From Gelatoporia subvermispora B (taxonomy: Eukaryota > Basidiomycota > Agaricomycetes > Polyporales > Gelatoporiaceae): a stretch of DNA of 64,000 nt. The stretch lies in contig KB445822.1 of the NCBI GenBank assembly GCA_000320605.2, forward strand, positions 104,302 through 168,301. Direction: 5' to 3'. Below, piece after piece: positions 23,878 to 37,047 of the stretch. The notes beneath the pieces are model-generated. The model did no database searches. It was not told where the DNA came from and was given only the letters and a program-made list of their open reading frames with translations. How positions within the stretch are numbered: the stretch's first letter is position 1; every line of letters starts with the position of its first letter. A program made the position numbers and the translations under genes.

Positions 23878-25546
23878 TCAAATTATTGTGTCATACTTGT
23901 TTGTCTCCTCTGCCCCAAATTCTCCTCCTACCGCTTCAAAGTCAGTATCAGCGATCGATGTGAACTGTCCGGTAGACATATGCGAGGCGTGTGGAGTGTC
24001 CCTCCGATGGAAGCGTGTACGATGCAGGTGGACTGAGACATATTCCGCCCTGATCGCGAGGATAAAGCGCGATATCACGATCGATGTGAGTCTATGACGC
24101 TGGTGAGCAGAGGAAATGACTAGAATATTGAGAACACCGACGGTGATACGAGGGTAGAGAGCATCTGGAATGTCTAGAACCGGTTCAGAGGTTTCAACTG
24201 CACCACAGCGTGACTCGTCTTACCTCAGTGACCCACAGGATCATTTGGGCGCAGTTTAGACCAAACAGAAGCCTGACAGGGACGAAGAAAATTGGCACTC
24301 TCACTTGACCCATCATTTTCCCACTCACCCAAAATAGAAGATACCTGGTTTCGAAACAATCAGTATATCATCATGTAGGGTCGAGATGAAACTGACCCTC
24401 ATAGATGAGAAGTCTCTGTAGTGATGATTTGATATTGCCGTTAAGATAGGCCCTGTGGGATAGCCATGCGAAGGAGAGCGTTGCTTGAAGTACGAGAAGA
24501 TCGCCTAAAATCAGAGATACACGGGTTACGATCTCGACTGGGTCGATGAACGTAAGTCAGCATGTGCACAATCATGGGTAGATGTGGGGACTGACTTCTA
24601 TGGATGCATACAATAAGCCGTATAAAAGTGAACCCAAAAGAAAACAAGGAATAGCTGCACTACGAACGTATTCAAGTAGGCGCCCATAGCATTGAACCTC
24701 ATCTCGCACACGTCGTCGATCACCATTATTGCAGAGAATTGGCGTATGTCAAGAAACTTAAGCAGTACCTGAAGTCAGTGATATGAGCGCAGGTCGATGG
24801 CTATAGTTGTGTACCAAATTTGTGGCGAATGGGACCAGTCCCAATACCAGGACTAGTGAGGTAAGTGGTACACTGCGACCACTAATGCTATAGGCCCGTA
24901 ATGACGAGAATGCTTTTGCGCAGAGATCCGGGGTCAGCCAACTGCGTACCCAGAATTGGTTACACTGACCTGCCCATACAGCGTACGAGAGGAGATCGAC
25001 AGCAAAGGTGAGGCCAATCCAGAATGCACATCTGCCAATACCGCGTATCAGTGACCAATGCGGTGATAATGAAATCTATTGCGACCTCTAGTCCAATGTT
25101 GATTGAATGTACCATGGCCAACAGTATGGTCGTACTTACTTGGCTTCGGAGAAATATGAGATTCAGTATGCCTGCCACGGACTGAATGAGCGCGTTGTAA
25201 CGATTGAGCAAGTAGATCATGGCAATTGGGCTTGTGAGTTTGAAGCGCCATACTACATCGACTTCGAGAAGGAAAGCCGAAGCGTGGTCGTAGATTACGA
25301 TGACTGTGTGTCGTAGTTAGCGAAGGGTTCGTATACAATGTCACAGCTCCTACCACTCGCGACCAATTGAACGACTGTACGAAACGTTCTAGAGTGCGAT
25401 GTTAGCGTAAGGCTCCCATGGGCACCAGAAGCAAGCCAATACGCACAGTATCGACTCCGCCGGCGAAAGTGGTGTGAATAGCATGAGAGGAGGGAGTCTG
25501 CCGCTTTCAAAGCTGCAGTTCGTGACTTCATACCAACGCACTGCAC
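23878..25546 (-). CDS. DUF6533-type polytopic membrane protein, array member C
   Basis: Exon 1 begins at ATG 25546 (a second in-frame ATG is at 25531) and splices into TFRTVVQLVASVIVIYDHA, then FLLEVDVVWRFKLTSP and MIYLLNRYNALIQ, the complete DUF6533 core (about 25390-25130). Later exons include VTRVSLILGDLLVLQATLS with LQRLLIYEG (about 24545-24410) and a last exon with SRFILAIRAEYVS. The tail of about 50 residues ends at 23878. The FILxLR block is altered (FILAIRAEY against FILxLRxIYFSS), and the tail is shorter than in A, B or D. The gene reads through without an obvious stop in conserved exons. Confidence 0.6.
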
Positions 25547-26037
25547 CGAGTTTTGATTAGTCGCTACTTGCTATCCATGATTCCTTCCAACTTGTATCCA
25601 TGTATCAGAGATGAACAGATTTGCTGTTCTATTATGAACTTAATCTAGCTGCGGGACAACGATCAGAACAAACACGCAATAAGCAGAGACTTATACTTGG
25701 GACAGATGTAGTTTCCATCCATCCATCACCGTATCCTGATTAGCACGGCAAGCTAGTTTGAGAACAGCCTCAGGATCGAGGTATACTCAAAGGTCTTGAA
25801 TCTGCGTCTGTCTTAAAAAAGACCGAGAGCAAGTCACTTGTGATGCCGTCTCATCGCAGCCTGGCTACGTCCGGCATTTAGCCTGAGCGCGCTTGAACTG
25901 CGCAGACTGCACGACATATTCGCCGGACTCGCATGTCCTCAGGCAGTTTCGATCGTATGATGTCGCATTACTCCCGTGGACACACAATACCAAGTCATCG
26001 CCTCATCTCATACATTATGGTTACCACCTTGTAGGCC

Positions 26038-27826
26038 CTACTGCGGGATCGGTGCCACATCTATACTAGATACAGAAATTGACACATGAGCGGAGACACA
26101 TCGCTGAGTGGATCTATCTCGCATGTCGACTTCCTGGGTGGCTGGCACGATCTCCTGCAGCTCTATATCGGGATTTGCGGTGAGCCGGGTGTGAGCCGTA
26201 GATGAGCTCGTCGGGTCGTAACTTCGGTCATTGATACAAGCAACGGAGTTCGACGTGTGACTGGCCTGAGGTGTCAGGCTTTCGGCACCGATAGAGGTAA
26301 AGCGCACAGTGGAGAGCTGAGATTGAGGGGTAAATTGGGTGAGCAGGAAAGTGGGGCGGGAGGATGAGAAGTATATTTCGCGCAATGACATGATGAAGCG
26401 CGAGATGACAATGGAGGATATTCTGATCACATGGTCAGTTGGGCGACACTGGAGAGCCGAAAGCATACGCACGGGATTATGAATACAACGAAGTACTGAA
26501 ATGTCTGTGGAAAATGAGAATCGTGTGAGCAAGACATGATCTGATCTGTTCACCCACGTTTGTGAGCCAAAGGACTACGTGTGTGCTATTCAGGGCCAGC
26601 AGCAACCTATTTTTGCGATGAGTTGGGAGCTATTCTGGACAGTCTATGTGTACCTACGCGAAGTAGACAGTGCCTGCGCGCCATTAGTTTCGAAAATGTG
26701 ATTGCAAGCATAGCACATCAAACACACCATCTCGCGCGATAAGCGCAAAAAGAGATGGCTTAATCTCGCTGTGCTTGTTTACCCACTTGGAGGAGTATGT
26801 GCTGTTGAGAGTTGCGTAGAGGACTATTAAGTCGCACAAGCTTAAGCAGACTCGTGTGATCACGACGACTATCATTCAAAGGTACGATCAGTGATGCTAT
26901 GTAAGGCAAGAATGACTACAGCTTACTCCTAGTATGCGTACATCACTCCGTTGAGTGTTCAGACAATGTAACAAGTACCGACCTGTCTGAAGCATCGTCT
27001 GGAGGTACATACTTCGTATTGCAGTGGTTACCTCCGAAGAATGATGGTGCAGACAATTTCTTCACTGTATACAGCTGTATAAGCAAACGATGAGTAGTTT
27101 ATTTCATGTCTCATGAGACCTCGCCGTCTTACTAAGTTAGTCGCAAATGGCACTAATCCGAAACCTAAAGCGACCGCCGCGAGGAAGATGTTACGGTTGT
27201 TGATGGTATAAACCCTCAGAGCGGAGAATACTGAATTCGGGGCAGTCTGCACTTGTCCAAGTCCGAAGATACTGTTTCGTCTCACCTGCCCATGCGGCGA
27301 AAGACAAAAGGTCGGATATTTGACTGAATGCCAATAAGAACTTGCAGCTACGATGAGCTCAGCATCCGGCCTTTGCAACATGACATTTTACTTGCCTCTG
27401 ACATCTTGGTTTCAGTTCACGAGCAAATTTACCTAATGATAACGCACCAGGTTTGTCGGGAATTGCGCACCAACGAAACAAACGCCCATGATTGCTTGGA
27501 ACAATGAATTGTAGCGATTAACCAGAAAGAGAATAGAGGTGGCATTTGTCATCTGCTTCCTCCATATAACCTCCACTTCGGTCGAGAAAGTGAGGGTGTA
27601 GTCATAAAGTATTAACGCTGGACGTTGGACGTGCCACGTAAGCGGACTGCGGACGTCTTGCACAGGCAAAAGGGGTACATACCAGCAGCAGCGAGTATAC
27701 ACTGGTCAAGCGTTATACTGTTCGTGCATAATCATCAGTTACTCGTGCTCTAGATACTTGAAGAAATACACAGCGCGACACTGACGTATGAGATACTTCT
27801 TCGATGAATTGCCGCGTCGCCATCAT
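26038..27826 (-). CDS. DUF6533-type polytopic membrane protein, array member D
   Basis: Starts at ATG 27826 (a tandem ATG-ATG). Exon 1 (to about 27786) splices to ITLDQCILAAA and then ALILYDYTLTFSTEVEVIW with FLVNRYNSLFQA. Following exons hold FSALRVYTINNRN with LGFGLVPFATNLV (about 27240-27130) and ITRVCLSLCDLIVLYATLNS with SLFALIARDG (about 26870-26720). The last is VISRFIMSLREIYFSS, followed by a Ser/Thr-rich tail of about 130 residues to TAG at 26038. All seven expected hydrophobic segments are found in order, and I saw no disabling change. It closes the minus-strand arm. The array switches strand beyond the central block. Confidence 0.7.
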
Positions 27827-29386
27827 CGCAGCAGGTGGTAGCGACCTCCCACTACTGTAAGTGGGAGGACGGGCCTTTTATGAATGAATTCGCCTCTTAT
27901 CCCAGAAGAATGTATGAATGTCATTCGGCGATCGTGAGCTAGAAAGGGAGCCGGGTGTCAGGCCAATGCGCCGCGCTATGTGTACAGTTGACAGCTGTCA
28001 GTTTGTGAGCCGTCGAAGTCTGACAACTCAGACCCTGGGCTCAGTGAACCAGAGCACCCAGAGCGCGCAGATCAGTTATGCTGTTCGACAACGTGGACCT
28101 TTACACTGTTGGGAGTATGCGAAAGTCAGAGAAGGGACTGAAGGTGGCAGAGTAACTGACTACCACTGCGCAAGTATGGATAAGTCGGACTGATCCGAGG
28201 GTAATTTCTAGCCTGAGAAAGCTGTGTCCGCAGCTTGAGCTACCGATATTTGGCTGTTCTGAACACCATAATCCATTATAGCGATCTCATAATGCAAGGC
28301 GGCCTCCGGGGGTGCCCAGATCGTCACTGGCTTCATATATGGTGCATTAGTACTAGTAAAGTGAATAGAGCATGCGAGCGGGTGCTTCGGACTTGCACAT
28401 GCGCCATAGCGCGCTGTCATACGTTCACCCCTCATATTGAAAGAGCCGCCATAAAAAATAATGCAGATCCGTGCCCAGTGGCAGCGTGAGACGGAGTGAA
28501 GGGGGTCGCCCAGGAAATCTGCCCGCGGTGCCACAGTGTTGTCAAAATATAATTGGTCTCCAAAGCGAAAGCCAACTGTACGTCAGGAGCGATGGAATTT
28601 AAGTACTCTGGAAGATAGAAGGAACGCTCCACTATGACACGACTGCTCCTCCTCATTCAGCACTTGGCACGCCGGCAGTCCTTCCTTTGCACAGCCACCT
28701 GGCCCACTCGGTTCACGGTTCAGCTCGGCAGTGGGTGCTTTTTGGTGAACCAGACAAGTCCTCTTATTGAGCGGCGGCGAGCCTTTCCTTTGCCTTCTGA
28801 CATGAACGGTTGAAAGATCACTCTGGTGATGAATATAATAGTTCTTGACCAGATTTGAAGACCTATTGGCCAGAGCAGGAGTTCGGTGGTAGTTATCGCG
28901 GACGCACATCTGGACGAGTCTCAATTTCTCGAACCTGCATCTTCATACGGGCTTTCCGAGCAGAAGATATCTCAGGTATGGGCGGCGTTGCGGTCTTGGA
29001 AGCAAGAGGCGCGTTGATGAATAATCTTCGCTCGTTCGAGATGACGAACGTATCTGCTCACGAGTCTCACTCTCCTAAAAGCTTTCCCAACATCCTTGAT
29101 ATTGTCACAGGCCGAACGAAGAACGTTTCCGGAGCAGAGAGGAGCAGGAGCGTGCATAGGCGAAGGCAGTACTGTGCCTGGACCTCATGGTATCCCGATG
29201 CGCGCCTACTGTCGACCCGTCTATCAAAATCATGATTGTTCTGATGTCGCCCTGGCGTATTCCCCTTCGAGGACCGCGAGTCGGTTGTCGTCTTACGGGC
29301 CCCACATCCACGCTTTTCGACAGAGGAACTGAACAAGTCGCTGCTTGCCGTGATTCACTCAAGATCTCGCCGCTAGGTGGACAGGC
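27827..29386. other. Intergenic at the left of the central block
   Basis: Holds only short, motif-free frames (for example 28432-28656 minus, 28855-29235 plus). Near 27841-27870 a short inverted repeat (CCTCCCACTACTGTAAGTGGGAGG) could form a hairpin. No RNA gene or transposon signature is seen. Confidence 0.35.
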
Positions 29387-31044
29387 ATGAGCGTGGACGT
29401 CGACAACGCGGACACCGACGAGATCCAGTACGACCCGACAGCGCAGGATCCATGGTTCTTCACGCACTCGACGGGGAACGGTGCGGTGTTCGACTCAACA
29501 CTGAGTGAGATCCATGGGCCGGGAGGAATTCAATTTTCTTTTACTGGTGAGTCTACCCGGATACTATCATTGATGTAGAGCGTATTGAGCGACGAAAGCA
29601 ATGCAGGTTCGCAGATCTCTGTGCTGGGGACGATACTGCCACCGGTGAACAACAGTGCGCCACCAGCCTCGACGTACACTATCGATGGCGAAGATCCTGT
29701 CTCGTTCACAGCGAGCGTGGTGACTAACGAGGAAGACGGCATCACCTTCTATAGCTCTCCTATACTGAACTTTGGTGCACACACGCTGTTCATCAATGTA
29801 ACGCGAGCCAGCGCAGGATGTCCATTCCTGTTCGATTACCTCTCTTACGACCCGAACCCCGGCTCTCAGTCGTCCTCGTCCTCGTCCTCTTCATCAAGCT
29901 CAAGCTCCAGTTCAAGTTCGAGTCCTTCGCCAACTCCGCCGCCGCCTTCACCGACTCCTACACCGAACTCATCGAGTTCCCCATCTTCTGGGCCTGTACA
30001 GTCGTCGTCTCCTTCCTCTTCTGCATCTTCCTCATCTTCTTCCTTGTCGCAGTCCTCGTCGTCGTCCGTACAGGGCTCCGGATCCGGATCTTCCTCGCAG
30101 TCGAGCGCGTCCGGGTCGCCCCTCTCCCTGTCCGGCGCGTCCAGCAGCTCCAGTGGATCCTCTGCATCAACGCAGACCGGCTCAATGGCGGCTCAAGGCA
30201 GCCAGATAGCAGGCTTCAGCACGAGCAAATCGTCCGTGAATGTGGGTGCGATCGCTGGGGGTGTTGTGGGCGGCGTGGCTGTGCTCGTACTGGCGTCGCT
30301 AGCGCTGTTCTTTTGGTGCAAACGGAAGAACTCAAATGACCCGTATTACCACTCTGCTGAGCAATTTGAGCGTACGTGCATACGTTCATCAGTATCTCGG
30401 CGGCACTGCACGATCCTGATGCATCTGTCACCCCTCCAGCGCCACTCCCGCACACACCGCGTCTGCCGCCGATGACCGGACCAGAGATGGCATCCGTCCG
30501 GTCAATCCAGGGAGGCACCTCGATGACACAGCTCGCAGAGGGCGCGCCGCTCGCTCCCTGGCAGTCCGCGGGCCAGTCGTCCGGCACCAGCTCGCCCTAC
30601 ACGGCGATGCACTCTGGCTCGCAAGGTCCGGGCTCCTCATCGCACATGTACGCCACCGCGCCCAGCCCCGTCCCACAGGATCCGTTTATCACGCCGCCCG
30701 CGGACCAGGAGTACTTCGAGCCGCCCCCACCTGTCTTCGGGCCTCCATCCGGCGCATCATCGCCATCACCAGGCCCTGCGTCGACTGTGTCGAATAGCCG
30801 CGTCGGCACCAGCAGCACGTACTCGCTCAGTCCGAGCGAGTCCGCGTCGCAGGTCGGCGTGCGCGCAGTAGGGTCGCGCCCGCTGCTTGGTCCGCGCGCA
30901 TCGACGTCCAAGCGCGGTGCAGTCATGGCGCCGCCTCCACTACCGCCTACGCAACACTTCGACTCCGGCATCCGGTTCTCATCAGCTGCGACCCCGTCGG
31001 AGGTGGCGCCGATGGATGTCCCGCCCATGTATACCCCCGATTAG
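29387..31044 (+). CDS. Ser/Pro-rich single-pass membrane protein
   Basis: Three exons (29387-29546, 29607-30371, 30440-31044; introns 60 and 68 nt) encode 509 residues. An N-terminal beta-rich ectodomain (IQYDPTAQDPWF, SVLGTILPPV, STYTIDGEDPVSFTASV, GAHTLFINVTR, then FLFDYLSYDP) is typical of a basidiomycete surface-protein family of unknown function. It continues into a Ser/Pro/Gly linker of about 110 residues and one transmembrane helix (VGAIAGGVVGGVAVLVLASL, then ALFFW, stopped by CKRK). The cytoplasmic tail of about 210 residues is Pro/Ser-rich. The stalk suggests O-mannosylation and a wall or surface sensor role, which is inference. No conventional signal peptide precedes the ectodomain in this model, so a further upstream exon is possible. 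Confidence 0.75.
29868..30170 (+). repeat. Serine-codon low-complexity tract
   Basis: Tandem TCN/AGY serine triplets encode an almost pure Ser run, with short Pro/Thr interruptions, inside the membrane-protein stalk. It is coding, and likely to vary in length between strains through replication slippage. Confidence 0.7.
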
Positions 31045-31838
31045 TCCACTCCTCGCCCTTTGAAATTGTACGACAGCGGGACGTTTCATGAATTCTCGGT
31101 GAACGAATGGGTCGGTCAAAATTGGAGCAACTGCCACACTTACACCTAGTGCACAAGACCTTGTGGCTCTCGACGTGTTTGCCATGTAGGTCTGAATCGG
31201 TACACTCCTTCTACTCTCCATCTGAACTCGGATTCCTTGCTGCTCAATACATACCCGCTCTTTTTTATGACATAACGCCATACTACTGATCCCCCGCACC
31301 TATACTGCTGACCTGTCTCGACTGCAGCGATGCTATGCTCTACCTGTGCACGCTCTAGATCGAACACTTATTTATTCGCTATCACCATTCCCAAACTGTC
31401 GATATCTAAAAATAACTCGGGGTCTTTGATCATCTCCATCTGCTAGTCCTTAATGTATCATACCCTGTTGAATTGATATTTGTTACACGCTCGTCCAATC
31501 TGTCTGCTGGCCAATCATCCTCCTACCGCATGGAAAGGGAAGGGGGCTTGATACTCCGGATGCTCGATGACGTGCTGGAGAAAGAAATCTGGCACGATGA
31601 CCTTTGCATTGTGGCAGGGCGCGGTGTTCCCTACATGATGATAGAACCACATTCTTCTTGTTCTTCACAATACGTTGGTCTGACGTTTGCCGCGAAGGGA
31701 GTTGTCACTTTCCGTGGTCTGCCGGAGGTGCTCAAATCAACATCTTGACAGATGGGCGGTATGGGAGGTGGCACATGCCTACTGAAGCAATGTGGGCCTC
31801 GACAACAAAATTACCAATTTGGTTGGCACTTTGTCATA
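31045..31838. other. Convergent intergenic region, no gene seen
   Basis: Lies between the 3' ends of the Ser-rich membrane protein (plus) and the EMI1-like gene (minus), so it should hold both terminators. A 91-codon plus-strand frame at 31473-31748 has no recognisable motif or splice context and is not called. Confidence 0.35.
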
Positions 31839-32344
31839 TCACATAACAACAGGCCCTGCGGTCTGCATGTTCACCGCTTCGCTCAGCGGCTGAATTGGCA
31901 GAGGCTCCCTGGTCGTAGGGATGCTATCAGTATCATCGGATGGGGATCATGAGCAGGGCGGTACGTACGTGCGGACATCCCACACGTCCTCGCTGCTCTT
32001 TCCCAGTCGCCGATGCGCCCACCACACGGCTCTCCTGTGAATCCAAGCGTCGCGCTTCTCTTCCGGATGCGAGGACTTGATGCTCATGCAGAATTTGAAG
32101 TCCTCATACTTCTGGCTGCACTCAGACATGTGCCCATATCTGTACAGCGACGTCATCTGCATTCGTACGCCTGAAAGATACATCAGGCGCGGTCAAGATG
32201 AGATGGTAATCGGTACGTACCGTTGCACGACAGGAACTCGTCAAACAGTCGCCAGCAGCTGGGAATGTCATCAGCAGTTGGGTACTCTCTCCTGAGATTC
32301 GCCTCCTCCTGCTTGACCACAGTTGCGAAATCAATGTTCGACAT
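31839..32344 (-). CDS. EMI1: EMI1-like DUF3128 protein with twin CX9C motif
   Basis: Three exons (32344-32221, 32170-31969, 31908-31839) encode 131 residues. Introns are 50 and 60 nt. Two Cys pairs with exactly nine residues between them are visible: C30-C40 (CWRLFDEFLSC) and C59-C69 (CSQKYEDFKFC). The family block FCMSIKSSHPEEKRDAW and WWAHRRLGKSSEDVWDVR follows. This is the DUF3128/Emi1 family. Twin CX9C proteins are typically imported into the mitochondrial intermembrane space by Mia40. Yeast Emi1 affects respiration and early meiotic induction. The last short exon (TEPLPIQPLSEAV...) restores the family C-terminus; reading through the intron would give a different end. Upstream in-frame ATGs at 32389 and 32404 are alternatives. 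Confidence 0.82.
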
Positions 32345-32904
32345 CGCACAGCCTAGTACAGGGTTCTCAGGGCATGTGGTGGTGCGACTCATGCAAGCCC
32401 ACACTTCAGCTCAGTTCTTCGCCACTTTGCGCGCTTTGAGGCTCTCCACATGGCAGTCACGTGAGTGGTCCGGCTTCCATGTGGCTGTACTAGCCTCTCT
32501 CGCGTTCGGCTTTTTGTGCGTCGTGCAAAGCACGAGTCCGCCTCGGCTTTCGAACACAATACAAATGGCTCCGCAATTCATGGATACGTCGGTGTGCTAT
32601 TTTGGGAAGGGAATACCGCTGAGAGAGCCCAGAATCAGCGAAACACCCGGGCATCAGCGGAGACGGATGGCGTCTAGTCTCGTTTAGTGCGGTATCCGCA
32701 GACGAGTGCGACATCACGCCCTCAAATAAAGCCGTCCCCATTACTCAGCGCGCTACCCGCATTACTCGTTTCTGAGGAAACTGACATTGGCCCGCGTTGG
32801 CGAACCTAGTGGAATCGGTCAGCGACCGCGTCTCAGTTTTATGTCCTCCGCTGCCACCACCGCAGTAGTTGCTCAAGGGTGAGTTCTTAAAGAGCGTGTG
32901 TCGC
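32345..32904. other. Intergenic, divergent promoter region of EMI1-like and array member E
   Basis: About 560 bp with no supported gene. Antisense pairs of short open frames (32223-32687 plus, 32490-32741 minus) lack motifs. Confidence 0.35.
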
Positions 32905-34560
32905 ATGTTCCGATCGTTGTTGATGCTGGTGACCACGGCCAGTGCTCTGAATTCGTATTGCTCTATAGCGGTCTCGGGTCAGTGGACAATATTTTGGCGT
33001 TTCACAAGACCCTGAAGCAATATTGATACCAGTGATCGTCATCCATGAATACATTTCCACATTCGCCGCGGAGGTCGAGCTGATATGGAGACACCAAGTC
33101 GCAAATCTGATGGCGATACTTTTTCTGGTTAACCGGTACAACACTCTGTGCTGGGCCGCGTTTTATCTCGCAAACACATGGCTTACATTCTATGATGAGA
33201 CTGTAAGTGGTGTGAGTCAGGATCATCTCAACGCAGATGCTATCGTTTTTTGTAGAGGTGCGGCAAGATGCGACACTCAATCTTACCAAGTAACTCACCT
33301 CAGCTCAACAGTTGCAAGATTGTTCTATCTCTTGAGCTCACATCGAACCTCATCTCCCTGGCGGTCTGGGCTGGTGAGTTACGATCGTGCTACAATACTG
33401 AGGCACTGAAGCTATTTAGTTTTCGCTGCATTACGCGTGTACAGCTTGAACAACAATTCTAGATTAGCGCTGCTATCTCTCGGGCTAGGGCTTGTGCCAT
33501 TCGTTACGAATACGGTACGGAGGTTTCCCTCGCCAACAGATATCAGTAGTGACGACCACTGATTTTTGCAAAGTTCCTGATAGCGGAACAACTGTCATCG
33601 CACATATTCTTCCAAAGGAATGTCTGTGCACCGGAGTTCGACTCTGTGGGCGCCGTATGGAATATGTCAGTACTCTGCAATATTCGAGCTGCCTTACTAG
33701 AGCTGCCTTACTTACTACTGCCGCGTATTACAGACGTATGCACTTTCCCTTCTATACTGAGCACTACGACCATGTGTCTTGATGTATGATCCTGCGCGCA
33801 GTTGCGGCCATCACACGAACTAGTTCGATATTATGTGACGTGGTTGTTCTATATGTAACACTATCGAACACGTGTGCATACAGGAGAGAGAAGTACTCTC
33901 AGATAAAACCTCGCATCATGGATTTACTTGTCAGAGATGGTACGCCGTCACGATTACTTCTTTTGCTAGTGAATGATACAACTATCACCAGGGTCACTTG
34001 TGTTTGGGTTAGTGCCATCTCCAATTAGATTGTTGTCGGGCTGTTATAACGCAATTTCAGATTGTTGCTCGCGCTAAACTGTGTACAACTAGCTCTGTGG
34101 ATTACCGATGTGCGTACTGAAATTTGATACCCTGCGTCTGCTCATCATATTCTACGTAGAAATTTCAAGACTTCTCTTCAATTACTATTGTGTAAGTTCC
34201 CTAGCGTCTTCATTATCAGTGACATTGATCTTCAGCAGTATTTCCTCCGTTGTGATCTCGCGGTTCATTCTGACACTCCGCGAGATATACTTCTCATCTA
34301 CCCGACCCACCTTTATCCGTACACAGTACTCTCCGCCATCACAGGTGTCAACTGTGCACTTCACATGGATCGAAGCCGAGGGAGAAAGCATCGAGATGCG
34401 ATCTAGGCACACGCATATCATCGTGAATACTACTTTAGACGACATTGCAGAAGTTGAGCAGAGACTAGGATCAGTATATAGAGACCAGGGCGGTCAGAAT
34501 CATGACAGGTGGTCTACCTCGGGTGAGTGCCTCGCGGCGAGACCTCTCCCTCTACTCTGA
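32905..34560 (+). CDS. DUF6533-type polytopic membrane protein, array member E
   Basis: Exon 1 starts at ATG 32905 (NSYCSIAVS), ends at a GTCAGT donor and joins VIVIHEYISTFAAEVELIW with FLVNRYNTLCW (exon about 33017-33202). Next come VLSLELTSNLISLAVWAG, VFAALRVYSLNNNS with LGLGLVPFVTNT, FLIAEQLSSHIFFQRN with DSVGAVWNM, and TRTSSILCDVVVLYVTLS with IMDLLVRDG. The last are LLLALNCVQLALWITDV and ISSVVISRFILTLREIYFSS, then a polar tail to TGA 34558-34560. This is the most completely resolved copy: all landmarks appear in order in spliceable frames. Its last 12 codons lie inside the downstream duplicated unit. It should be a roughly seven-helix membrane protein of unknown function. Confidence 0.75.
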
Positions 34561-35306
34561 CGCCTATTTGAGACCCGGCCTAAGGCAGTATGAACTTGTA
34601 TGTCTTATTTGTATTTATACATACCAACGAGGTCACCGCAATGTTCCGTTGTTCTGTATCTCGGGATTGGTTTCATCAAGCGCCCATAAAGCAGAGCCAT
34701 ATAATGTTCGTTCGCACAGCAGTGGTCGCGGCCAACAGTGATTCACTGTGCTACAGGCTGAATAACTGAGACGATGGCTTTCCAGGGACTGTGAGGTGAC
34801 CACGAAACTGCGGCACATCACATTCAAGGCGAGTGCAATATTTGGGCGACTTGGTTCACTTGATTGATTATTGATTCATCAGGGCCTTCGAGTAAGATCA
34901 TCCCGGATCCAATTCTGCGTGCACTGGTGAGCATAGGCTCAGAGCACGACCTGTTGGAGTAGTCATATGGCGACCTCGTAGCTCGGCCCAGGTCTTAGGG
35001 TCACATGAAAGCAGCTATCTCGTGATAAAATCTCCCGATTCAGATGTTTCTTCTGTCATTATTTGTATGTCGCTGACAAAGTGATATTTGTGATCACGGC
35101 ATCATCAAGGGAGCAATGGTGCACGTCAGGTCCAAGGGCGACAACCAAGCTTTCCAGTGCCTATAATGACAAAGCTATACGGCTAGGCTGATAGGGAACA
35201 CATGGCCACTCATAGCCTATTATTCGCAGTTACGTTTAAGGGCGAATGCGCTAAGGTCACCCGCAGACCGCTCTGTAGACATAAAGCGCCCACCCGCAAG
35301 TAAGCC

Positions 35307-37047
35307 ATGAACATCTCACCCGGATCCACGGAAAAACATTTGTACCAAGGGTGTGTTGTATCTCGGACCTCTGTGGAATCCGCCTGCTGATGATTGTTCC
35401 TTATACCAGCTACATTTTCAGCTTGTGCCAGCTCGCTACCTGCAGTACGTGTCGACCTTAGTCATTGGTGACTCCTAGTCTTATTGGAACTATCAGCAAT
35501 TGTTCTACATGAGTATGCCGCAACCTTCGAACTAGAGATAGATGTCATATGGAGCCGAAAAATCACCAACATCCCGTCCATCCTGTTCATCTTCAACCGG
35601 TACAGTACCATCATTCAAGCGTTGTGGATTGGAGTACTCTCGTTTCTTAGCATCGAAGACGAAGTAAGCATTTTGACTCTCAGGATACCAAATAACGATG
35701 AATCTGACCGCTTCTGAGAGGTGTGTAGTCTATTTCTTTGGCCTGCAGGCCTATTCTCAGAAGTAAGCGAGCAGGTGTTGGTTCTCGAAACTCTCCGTGA
35801 CTGTCTCGGGTGTACTGTACCTCATTTCGTTCTTTACCTGGGCCGGTAAGTCGAGCCTAGAAACCTCATTTGCGCTGCGTACTGAGCCGGCGGCAGTTTT
35901 CTCTGCGCTGCGGGTCTATAGTATCGGCGGTCGCAACTTGCGCCTCGGTATGGCCGCACTTCTGCTTGGCCTAGTCCCCTTTGGGACGAACCTGGTGAGG
36001 CCGTCCTGAGCATCCTAGCGACCGCAACTCATGATCGAGCTTCCTTACAAGCAGTACGGAACATTCGCTCAGCTGTCCGCCTTGTGTTGGTTAAATGAGG
36101 TTTGCCATCAGACCTGGGACGTTGCCTCTGTCAAGAATGATATGTAAGCCTTTTGTTCTTTGCGGGTGTTTATACTGGATGATAATATCGCTCAAAATAG
36201 CCGTAAGAGAATCACTTAACATTATAGGCAGTTCCACTAAGTCTGCTGGTACTGCTCACAGTGGTAGTCACCACACACGCCAGCCTCATCATATGCGACA
36301 TTCTAGTCCTATGGATCACGCTATCGAGTACGTATACGGCACGAAGACCAACAGGTTTATCCGAGCTCCGTTACTCTATATGGAGACTCCTTGTCAGAGA
36401 CAGTACGTGGTGACCTGATGACATGTTCGATGATGCCTGACGTGTGTGCGTGATGCAATAGGCTCGCTGTATTTTGCGTGAGTATGCGACGCTTATCCTT
36501 GTGACGAGGCTAGCTCACCCAAAGTATCAGGTTTCTGTTGATCCTCAATTTCATGCAAATCGGTCTATGGGTCACTGGGGTTGGTGTCCAAGAACCTGAC
36601 TTAACAATGTATTTGCACTGAATCGCAGCTATGTTTAGGAATTCGATTACTTCACCAGTTTTACCTTACCGTGCGTGTATTTATTGATGTACCAGTTGTT
36701 GTGCGGGTGCTAATGCAACATGCAGGATATACTCCATCATCATTTCACGGTTCATCCTCAAGCTCCGCTCAATCTATCTGTCGTCTGTGCGGCCGTCTTC
36801 ACTGCTTACGCAGTACCCGTCGTCATCGGAAGTGCAACTCGCGACAGAGTACTTCCCTTCATTCAACATGATAAGCCTGAGTACCTTTTCTCGACATAGC
36901 GTTTCACAAATGTTTGAGGAGGCAATTTCGGAGTGCAGTGTGGACATCACAACGGACGATACTCTCGCTGTATCCACCCCTCGGCACGAGAACATTTGCG
37001 CAGAGGTAGTTCCAGAGACAACGATCAACTCGTTTAGTCATGCGTGA
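35307..37047 (+). CDS. DUF6533-type polytopic membrane protein, array member F
   Basis: Starts at ATG 35307 (MNISPGSTEKHLYQ). It splices to YIFSLCQLATC and on to TIVLHEYAATFELEIDVIW with FIFNRYSTIIQALW (about 35490-35670). Then come SGVLYLISFFTWAG, FSALRVYSIGGRN with LLGLVPFGTNL, QYGTFAQLSALCWLNEVCHQ, THASLIICDILVLWITLSS with RLLVRDS, ILNFMQIGLWVTGVG and a last exon with SIIISRFILKLRSIYLSS. The tail of about 90 residues ends at TGA 37045-37047. No disabling change was found. It is the partner of member G in the duplicated unit. Function is unknown. Confidence 0.72.
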
